From Dermanyssus gallinae (Eukaryota > Arthropoda > Arachnida > Mesostigmata > Dermanyssidae), in NCBI GenBank assembly GCA_003439945.1, contig QVRM01001782.1:1194001-1258000 (forward strand): a stretch of 64,000 nt of DNA, given 5' to 3'. Every line of letters begins with the position of its first letter. Positions within the stretch are counted from its first letter, which is position 1. This document shows, one piece after another, positions 57,249 through 64,000 of the stretch. The notes under the pieces are model-generated. The model saw only the letters and a list, made by a program, of their open reading frames with translations. It made no database searches and was not told the DNA's origin. A program made the translations under genes and the position numbers.

Positions 57249-57686
57249 ATGGACCAAAGCGAAACACCAAAAGCATTCGGATTAGTGCGGCCTGGCCGCG
57301 GCGATAGTCGGCAGGAAATGTGCTGTTGCAGCGGCAGAACTGCTCCTCGCAGGTGGTCGTCATCGCCTCGAAGCCCCCCTGAGGTGCACTCGTCGCTGAT
57401 GTGCGCGGGGTCGGGGGAGCTATTGCTACGGTCCTCGTCATCAGCAGCGGCTGAGGCGGCTAAGGACTTCACCTACGAAGAAAAAGAGCTCGCGGATGCG
57501 GAAGAACAACAGTTTTACTTTGGCGAGCCGGCGGCGAATTGGCGATCTCTCTCGTCCATAGCTGCGGCGGTGGCAAACAACAATACCACCACCATCACCA
57601 CCATCACCACCACCACCACGACCACTGATATAACCACCGAAGGATACGGACAACTTCGGTTGACATTTACGTTCGATTCCTCATAG
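57249..57686 (+). CDS. Candidate low-complexity ORF, 145 codons
   Basis: An ATG in a fair context (CTCGAATGG) opens 145 codons with a GC-rich, codon-like composition unlike the surrounding triplet repeats. Visible parts: a Cys-rich bit (EMCCCSGR), an Ser/Ala run, an acidic helix (YEEKELADAEEQQFYF), a Thr run encoded by accaccacc, and a final GQLRLTFTFDSS before TAG. It could be a first coding exon or a 5' UTR ORF. A second open stretch (57,700-57,830) ends at CTTGAG|GTGTGT, a plausible donor. No homologue is recognised. Confidence 0.25.
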   Translation: MDQSETPKAFGLVRPGRGDSRQEMCCCSGRTAPRRWSSSPRSPPEVHSSLMCAGSGELLLRSSSSAAAEAAKDFTYEEKELADAEEQQFYFGEPAANWRSLSSIAAAVANNNTTTITTITTTTTTTDITTEGYGQLRLTFTFDSS

Positions 57687-58261
57687 TTGTGATGAGAGGT
57701 TGAGCAGAGCGGTTGTCAGCTGGTGGAACAATACCTTCATCAACCGAATCAAGTCACCGCGTGCCTTCGATTTCTTCAACAACAACACCAACAACAACAA
57801 CAACAACATCTCCATCATGGCCGGTCTTGAGGTGTGTATTGGTTATACTCAGGTAAAATGCGTATACGGGGACGAGCACGCACAATTGGCACACCCAGGA
57901 AAAAAGTGTGTGATTTAAGGTCACGAAGTTTCGTTTCAAATTGGTGTTTTTGTTCGACATACGTCTTGCTTCAAACATGCGTGCCGTCCAATTTCCTGTT
58001 ATGATTGATAAAACGCTTAACATCGATATAATGTACCTGTGCGTTCAACAAAAACATGTATGTGTTGCTTGATATAGTCTAAAATCGTACAGTAATATAC
58101 TAAGTTAATGTTGAAATATGCATGCAAAAAGATGGAGATACATTGTTGTGTGTTTTATAGTTGAGGGTGCTTTACAATGTTCGGGCAGTGGGCTTGCAGC
58201 GAGGTTTTTACGACTTATCAATAGCCTGCGTCGGCGAATTTTTATGGAACTGCGAAGGTTA

Positions 58262-58403
58262 ATATATATATATATATATATATATCTTGTATCGATTCTA
58301 GTAATCAATCTGTCAGTGATAACGGTGATATCAAAATGAGTATATATAAATACATTTTGAAATCACCGTTATCACTGACACATTGAATACTAGAATCGAT
58401 ACA

Positions 58404-58447
<44 letters not shown>

Positions 58448-58505
58448 TGAATCGATTCTAGTAATCAATGTGTCAGTGATAACGGTGATTTCAAAATGTA
58501 TATAT
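58262..58505. repeat. Three alternating copies of a 50-bp repeat around TA arrays
   Basis: A word of about 50 bases (atcgattctagtaatcaat, gtcagtgataacggtgat, tcaaaatg) appears at 58,290-58,337 in + direction, at 58,354-58,402 inverted, and at 58,449-58,497 in + direction. (TA)n runs lie at 58,262-58,285 and 58,407-58,445. The last two copies can fold into one long hairpin with the TA run as loop. Confidence 0.85.
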
Positions 58506-59090
58506 TTATATATATACTCGTTATACTAGGGCTCCTCACACGAGTATAGAGTAGTGCGCTGATATTTGTTGCCACAAAGGCTTTAATATAGTAAACATGA
58601 GTTCTACTCTGTGGACCGGCCAGCGTATGTCCCAAAGCCTATTTAGGCCGAAAATTGTGTGACGTATCGTGGCGCTCTGTGGCCGTACTTTTCGACATGA
58701 CGTGATGGCGGGGGCGGGCCGTTCTCACAGCCACTATTCGCCAAGATGGAATTGTCTGGTTGACGACAGCGGAACACGCCATCTGTGAATCTAAAACAGA
58801 CGTTTGTTGTTTGATTGTTATTGCGTTCCTGCTTGTCCGGCTGATTGCCTAAAGAATATCACAGCCAATCTGGAATCCAGTCTGGTTGATGCGATGTTAA
58901 CGATTCACGCATCGGCGGTGGCATTTAGGGGCTAACGCATGGCCTTAAGCGGAGCGTTGTCATCGGAATCAGTTAGACTTTTTTCCAAAAACATTAAGAA
59001 GCTTGTTTTTAATTCTAGACCATTATCCGTCGCCTACGGACTTGCAATTGCCGTGCGGCTTATCGTCAATGCACTGAGGACCGAACATGT

Positions 59091-59102
59091 TATTTAAGGT
59101 AT
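59091..59102. repeat. Left duplication of the 172-bp retroposon
   Basis: tatttaaggtat, repeated exactly at 59,275-59,286. Confidence 0.8.
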
Positions 59103-59274
59103 CTTTTTTTTGAGGGGGTGGAAAATGCATTTACGCATACCCGCCAATGTTTTGGCGGGTAGTGTGAGACTAAACGCAGGAGAGAAAGTACATGACTCAA
59201 TCTAATTCCAGCGCACTACCCACTACAAACCACCCCCAAGAATCCCCTCCTGGTTCGGAATTGTGAACCATCAC
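59103..59274 (-). mobile_element. 172-bp poly(A) retroposon nested in SINE copy B
   Basis: Flanked by tatttaaggtat at 59,091-59,102 and 59,275-59,286. On the - strand it ends ccccctcaaaaaaaag. It holds an inverted motif acccgcca...tggcgggt that could form a 3' stem-loop. No ORF. Probably a 5'-truncated 3' UTR of a LINE or a SINE using its enzyme. Confidence 0.8.
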
Positions 59275-59286
59275 TATTTAAGGTAT
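59275..59286. repeat. Right duplication of the 172-bp retroposon
   Basis: Exact copy of 59,091-59,102. Confidence 0.8.
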
Positions 59287-59789
59287 TAAGGTTCCCCAAC
59301 AGAGTGCTTGTGGCAGCAGCTGGGCCGCTGACTCTCAGCGGTACATATATGGTTCATCATCATCTATTCTCTATGAAAATCGCTCAAAACAAATTCGATT
59401 AACGTCGGGGACCGGACCGGCGACACCGCGGTAGATGGCAATTATGACTAGCGCATTAGTCCCCTAGGCCGCGTCGCCACCGGAATTTGTTAGATCTAGT
59501 TAAGCGCTGGCCTGCTGCTAAGGTCCCCGGCTGCAGCGAGTTCATCCAGTAATAGGATGAGAACGCAATTGTTTGGCTTATTAAACATATACGAAGTAAA
59601 GTACATAGTCGCGCTCTATTTGTCATAAGGTTTTAAGTTGCAATACAGATACTGCTCCAAATGACTACCTGCGAAATTTGCGATAAACACGCATACATAC
59701 ATATTTTGTATACACACTTGAGCTCATATGGCCGTACCCTTCGCTCATATATTTGTACCACTTCTTGTTCTAGTGGTCACACTCTGGAG

Positions 59790-60010
59790 CATACTGATCA
59801 AAATATCGGAATTTTTTCAAGACTAGCAAATATGTTGGTGCTGTTTTCATCTCCGAAGTTTAAACTAATGTCATAGTAAATATCGCAAGGGTCAACTCTG
59901 CATCTATAAGCGAGTCGTGGGATACATTTGTGATGCATTTTCAAAAACAGTTTTCGATCTTTGATTAGCCAAGTTTTCCATGCCGGAGGTGCATACACAA
60001 TTATCTGTAC
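59790..60010 (-). mobile_element. LINE RT C-terminal fragment, weak
   Basis: The - strand reads IIVYAPPAWKTWLIKDRKLFLKMHHK and RLAYRCRVDP, close to the thumb motif of CR1/RTE-type RTs (YASPAWSP..KKDI..LE). Stops follow at once. No more is readable. Confidence 0.4.
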
Positions 60011-60386
60011 CGCAAATTATTTAAACACGTTTGTATAGCATTTAGGATTCGTTTTTACAGAATTTTGCATAAACCAGTTTGTTCTTATTGATAATGATTT
60101 GTCGAGACACAACATCTAAAATATGGGCGCTCTATATCAATTAGGTGGATGTCAGCACATAAAGATCTTCAATAGATAAGACTGGCTCAAGCTTCCCGTT
60201 TCTCCACATAGAGAGTAATCATAATTCTTGTTGCCTCCTCCAAAGTTAAGCTCGACACTTTGCTTATTAAAAGCTTTGGGGCAAGGCTGTCTGGCCAATC
60301 AACAAACTTATCCAGAGCCTTCTGGAAAGCTAGTGCCATATTCATGTCATCGATCTTTAATCGTACAGTTCACATTTACATTGTGC

Positions 60387-60387
<1 letters not shown>

Positions 60388-60441
<54 letters not shown>
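60388..60441. repeat. (TA)n microsatellite
   Basis: 27 TA units upstream of EDEM1. Confidence 0.95.
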
Positions 60442-60442
<1 letters not shown>

Positions 60443-61041
60443 TCTCGTGCTCACTTCAGACTGGTGCACAAAATACTTACATTAAGGGCCTCAGGATGAA
60501 AAAGAGGATGAATGATATATGATGTATTTGACTTTGCATGGGTCATGTTGCTGTAGTGCATAATATGGTGCCTTAGGCGTGCTGTAAATTTTCTTCAAAA
60601 ACGTTTTTGACTATAAGATTTCTAGTTGGGTGGTATGGTTTGTTGAATTCATCCTATTTTAGTCTCATGACCACACTCTTATTTTTTCGATGCTTGCTGA
60701 GTCAGGTCGCTAACTTTGTAGAGATTAGAACGACCCGATTAGAGAGATCGTGCGTTGCCCTTGCGAGAAGCTGCACCTTTTTAGTTGATAGCCCGCGGAT
60801 GCGTTTGTGGCAATTTTGCATAATTTTTGTGGATACTCTTTTTTTGTATAGAGTGGGAATTGTGTTTACGTTTGCTGTTATGAGATATTGCGGCTTCATA
60901 GTAAGAACTGACTTTCCTTTTAAAATCGAACTCTGCTAGCTCTTTGGAGGGCGGAGGGTAGAGCCTGTAAAACAAATGTTAACAGGAGCGAACAGAACAT
61001 CTATCTACCAAATAGATAAGTCGAGTACTTAAGTGCGAACC

Positions 61042-61088
<47 letters not shown>

Positions 61089-61700
61089 ATTCGCAGTTTA
61101 ATGATTCCGACTTAGTCATCTGATCCGATAACAAAGTTTATGTTCTGTTCTACACTAACGTCCAAAATTACGACGCTTTATGACAACTCTAAAAATGGTA
61201 CAAATAGGATCGGGTTTATTTAGAGGCCGACAGTATGAACCAGATTCGCGTTTTCTCAACATGCTAAATGAACCAGATAAGAGCTTTTTCCCAACATTAG
61301 TAAAAACCTTGCAAAATGTTTGGACAAGTTCTGCGCTGCGAAATCACTCAATTTGCTGCAAGAAAACATGCTCCGTTGGTTGCAACTCGTGTTTATATGT
61401 ATATAACGTAACGTTGTGATGTCTAACTGTGAGTGTCTAACTGTGAATGTCCAAATACTGAATGTCTGACTGATTCTGACCGATCATTTAGTCAGTTTGC
61501 TGCGTGAGCATGATTGCTCTATATCTGCCCGCATTCGCAGTTCTAAGCAAAGGTAGTTTTATTTACTCTCTTCCTCCCTTGCTATTTTTTTTGATATTGT
61601 TTCTACGTAACTACGAAAGATATGGTGAATAAACTAAATGAAAATAATATATAGTTTCTATAATTGCGACGCTTTTTCTGCATTCTGGTCGTAGATTCGT
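60442..61700. other. Upstream of EDEM1; no gene seen
   Basis: A hydrophobic 110-codon frame at 60,607-60,939 is unsupported. No promoter motif is convincing. TTTTTCTGCATTCTGGTCGTAG just before 61,692 could be an acceptor for an EDEM1 exon with a 5' UTR exon farther up. Confidence 0.4.
61046..61086. repeat. (TA)n microsatellite
   Basis: About 20 TA units, 610 bases upstream of the EDEM1 first exon. Confidence 0.95.
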
Positions 61701-61887
61701 ATGCAGGTGAGTCAATGGCGACAGTTACTCATCATGGTGCTTCTGCTGTCATCGGCGGCGAGATACGAAGTTGAGGCGAGTGTTAGCGTCTTCCTTACCA
61801 AGCCAGGACTGTACGACAGACGCTATGGCACATTCCCAGAAAATGAGCGGCAGGAGATGCTTCAGCACACAAGGTTTGTTTACAGAT

Positions 61888-61935
<48 letters not shown>

Positions 61936-62395
61936 CATCTGTGATTAATCTTGACAGTCAAATAAACGTAATACCTATAAAATGATAAACCTGAATAGAG
62001 CGTCAATACATGCACCGACATCTAAGCAGAACAGATCAATCTTAAATATACACAGCACGAAAGTCGCCGATTGGCCTGGCGACGATGGACCACGATGATA
62101 TGGAGACGTGGGCTTTTTCCACATATTGTGCCGCGTTTCCGTTGACGGAATTCGTGCATGCCAACACAGGAATTCGTGTGGAAATATTCGTATACTCCAT
62201 TGATGGAATTACGGCTACTATGGGCATCACTACAACATAATAGACACATGTATATGTACTTTTCGTGTGGTCTCCATAATGTTCTCTGTTTGAGACTGTT
62301 TTTTGTTGAATACTTACTTTTCTTGATTGCCTTTATCGGCCTCTGTGTCATAGTTTTAAGGCGTTTAAGTTTGAATATTGTAGACAAATATTTAA

Positions 62396-62439
<44 letters not shown>

Positions 62440-63753
62440 TAACTTTGCTGTCCCCTGCCGTATTGTTGTTGTTGTTGTTGGTGGTGGTCTTCTGGCTCTT
62501 GCTGTGGCTAAACAGGGAGATGTTCACGTTTGCATACGACTCGTATATGCGCCATGCGTTCCCTGCGGATGAGTTGAATCCGCTGCAGTGCTGTGGTCGC
62601 GGGCCCGATGTGGAGCGACGCGACAACATCAACATCAACGATGTGCTCGGCGACTATTCGCTTAGCCTCGTCGATTCGCTGAGCACATTGGCTGTCATGG
62701 GCAACCGAACCGAATTTCAGCGAGCCGTCGAACTCGTCATTCACCACGTCTCATTTGATAAAGACAACACTGTGCAGGTTAGAGTTGTAGTTGCTGCAGG
62801 GTATACCGAATAATAGTCAACGAATTCCAAAAAAAACTTTTGGCGCTATGGACATAATCATGCTGGAGATAAGCTAGCCGCACTACTTGCACTGACAAGT
62901 GACTCCAGCATGACCTTGTTTAACTTGTGAAATTGATGGCGCAATAAAATAAGCGCAATGGTAACGTTCCTAGTATCAGCTATGTGTTATTGATAACACA
63001 TAAATAACTTATAATAACACGGAACTCCACATGTGCGTACCTCACAGTTATAACTGTTTGGTTTATCGTTTGACTATGCGAGTTTGATTACTGCTTAACT
63101 TGTCTGTTCAGCAAAACTTATATTTAGGTACCTCTATGGGATGATTGCTTTATGTACTGACCTACCGGCAGTGGCTTTTCTTTACGTACAAGAACGAATT
63201 CCACAAACAAGCTGTAGCGCTATGCGCCCCTGATATAAACGTGATATGTGTACACACACTTATCAAGCGAATAAACCAAGCAATCAATTAATCAACATTT
63301 TATGAATGATTATGCATTTCCCCATACATCATGAAAATATATCGTTGGCCTGCTCAGCACGTGCAATAGCTACTGGAATAACTAACAATATAATACAGAA
63401 GTACAATTATGTACTAGATTGGCACGTTAAACTTACGACACTGTCTGGACATATTGTCGTAACAGTTTACCCAATATGCGCATGTCTAAATAATTATTTT
63501 GGTAAGATTTTTAGTCTTCAGTATCAGTATTTGTTTGTTAAAAAGGTTTAGTTTGTTTTACTTACCTTTGCAGGTTTTTGAAGCAAATATTCGTTTGCTA
63601 GGAGCCCTCCTGTCAGCTCACTTGCTCATACGTGACCCGGCACAACCTTTCGGTGACCTGAAGCCGCCAGGATACAACGATGAACTGCTCACACTTGCCA
63701 GAGATCTTGCTACTAGGTATGCATATATGTACGCAGTTTATATATATATGTAT

Positions 63754-63790
<37 letters not shown>

Positions 63791-64000
63791 ATTTGTCAGA
63801 TAATTGCTGTTATTGTTCGCAGTCTTCTTCCCCGAAAGTCATGGACCGGACGGGTTTTTGTTTTGTTGCTGTGGTAGTATATTTTTCGCCCCTGCACCGC
63901 AGGTCTTAAATAATTGTACTTCGATTGCTACTCCGTGTTGGCATCCATGTTCTATGTATATACACGTTCGTTTTGATATTCTTTGCAGACATTTTGTTGG
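61701..64000 (+). CDS. EDEM1: EDEM1-like GH47 protein, 5' part, three exons seen
   Basis: Lectin-like/mannosidase-fold protein of the ER lumen that directs misfolded glycoproteins to ERAD. Exons seen: 61,701-61,873, 62,516-62,777 and 63,574-63,716; the gene runs off the window. Exon 1 starts with an ATG followed by a hydrophobic stretch ([11 protein letters not shown]), a likely signal peptide or anchor, then the pre-domain motif [11 protein letters not shown]. Exon 2 opens the GH47 domain: [59 protein letters not shown]. The Glu of ADELNP aligns with the first GH47 acidic residue. Exon 3 gives [16 protein letters not shown] and the [15 protein letters not shown] block. Junctions are AAG|GTTTGT, ACAG|GGAG, CAG|GTTAGA, TGCAG|GTTT and TAG|GTATGC; phases agree (2, 0, 2). 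The ORDER of blocks and the QPFGD insert match EDEM1 rather than EDEM2/3. The start is uncertain: CAGGTGAGT directly after the ATG also looks like a donor, so a further upstream exon is possible. Confidence 0.9.
61894..61934. repeat. (TA)n in EDEM1 intron 1, near the donor
   Basis: Starts 20 bases after the exon 1 donor. Confidence 0.95.
62399..62435. repeat. (TA)n in EDEM1 intron 1, near the acceptor
   Basis: Ends 80 bases before the exon 2 acceptor; a (GTT)n tract lies between. Confidence 0.95.
63739..63787. repeat. (TA)n in EDEM1 intron 3
   Basis: Starts about 20 bases after the exon 3 donor, with a TATG interruption. Confidence 0.9.

Larger units (their letters stand above)
58985..59485 (-). 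mobile_element. SINE family 2, copy B, split by a retroposon
   Basis: On the - strand: head near 59,485 with gcgctagtcataattgcc and B box CGGTCCGGTCCCC, body gaatttgttttgagcga and gagaatagatga, ctgttggggaacct, acatgttcggtcctcagtg, and end tagaattaaaaacaagc. All blocks align with copy A. The element is interrupted at 59,103-59,274. Confidence 0.7.

Noticed and set aside
1..64000. CRISPR arrays, bacterial operons, integrated prophage
   Set aside because: No regular spaced repeats and no bacterial gene signals; introns, SINEs and LINEs show a eukaryotic genome. Tandem repeats present are microsatellites or a minisatellite without spacers.

Overview
The window is eukaryotic nuclear DNA. It has split genes with GT-AG introns and several superfamilies of LINEs, tRNA-derived SINEs and Tc1/mariner relics. 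(TA)n arrays and CAA/GTT triplet microsatellites are abundant. There are no operons, Shine-Dalgarno sites or CRISPR arrays. The repeat mix, the compact introns of the one conserved gene and the gene order suggest an arthropod, perhaps an arachnid or mite. That guess at organism is inference and is weak.

Only two protein-coding genes are well supported. At the right edge (+ strand, 61,701 to beyond 64,000) lies the 5' part of an EDEM1 orthologue, an ER degradation-enhancing alpha-mannosidase-like protein of family GH47. Three coding exons have clean splice sites, and every intron seen holds a (TA)n array. In the middle, on the - strand, is a gene of at least two exons (25,055-27,069 and 24,012-24,762). 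It encodes a large, low-complexity, Ser-rich protein with a helical end that I do not recognise. A third - strand exon with a stop codon and a downstream AATAAA (12,698-13,369) has matching phase and would make a protein of about 1,145 residues. If so, the intron is about 10.6 kb and is filled with mobile DNA. Weaker gene candidates are an exon-like ORF at 27,508-28,024 and a low-complexity ORF at 57,249-57,686.

Most of the rest is mobile DNA. From left to right: LINE 3' fragments and a SINE (3-5 kb); R1-like LINE relics on the - strand (5.9-8.6 kb); CR1-like LINE (9.9-11 kb); mariner-like relic and SINEs (14.8-17.1 kb); an almost complete LINE of about 5 kb with a 15-bp target-site duplication (17.16-23.04 kb). 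The LINE has an ORF1 with PHD finger and SGNH-esterase-like domain, an ORF2 with endonuclease, RT and zinc knuckle, and a second CR1-like element nested in ORF1. Then come a Tc1-like element with long terminal inverted repeats, itself carrying a poly(A) insertion (30.1-32 kb); two Tc3-like relics (36.4-37.2 and 40-41 kb); a mariner N-terminal relic (41.1 kb); a minisatellite (43.6 kb); a CR1-like 5' fragment split by an R1-like LINE with a 13-bp duplication (46.4-48.3 kb); a second mariner-like relic (49.6-50.3 kb); a pair of opposed DDE transposase relics, one broken by a SINE with a 13-bp duplication (52-54.2 kb); and an inverted-repeat cluster and a SINE broken by another retroposon (58.3-59.5 kb).

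The elements do not form a pathway. The notable content is the nested insertion record, because several insertions can be removed on paper at base resolution and the interrupted reading frame then closes. The tRNA-like Pol III promoter pair inside the 5' UTR of the largest LINE is the least expected single signal.
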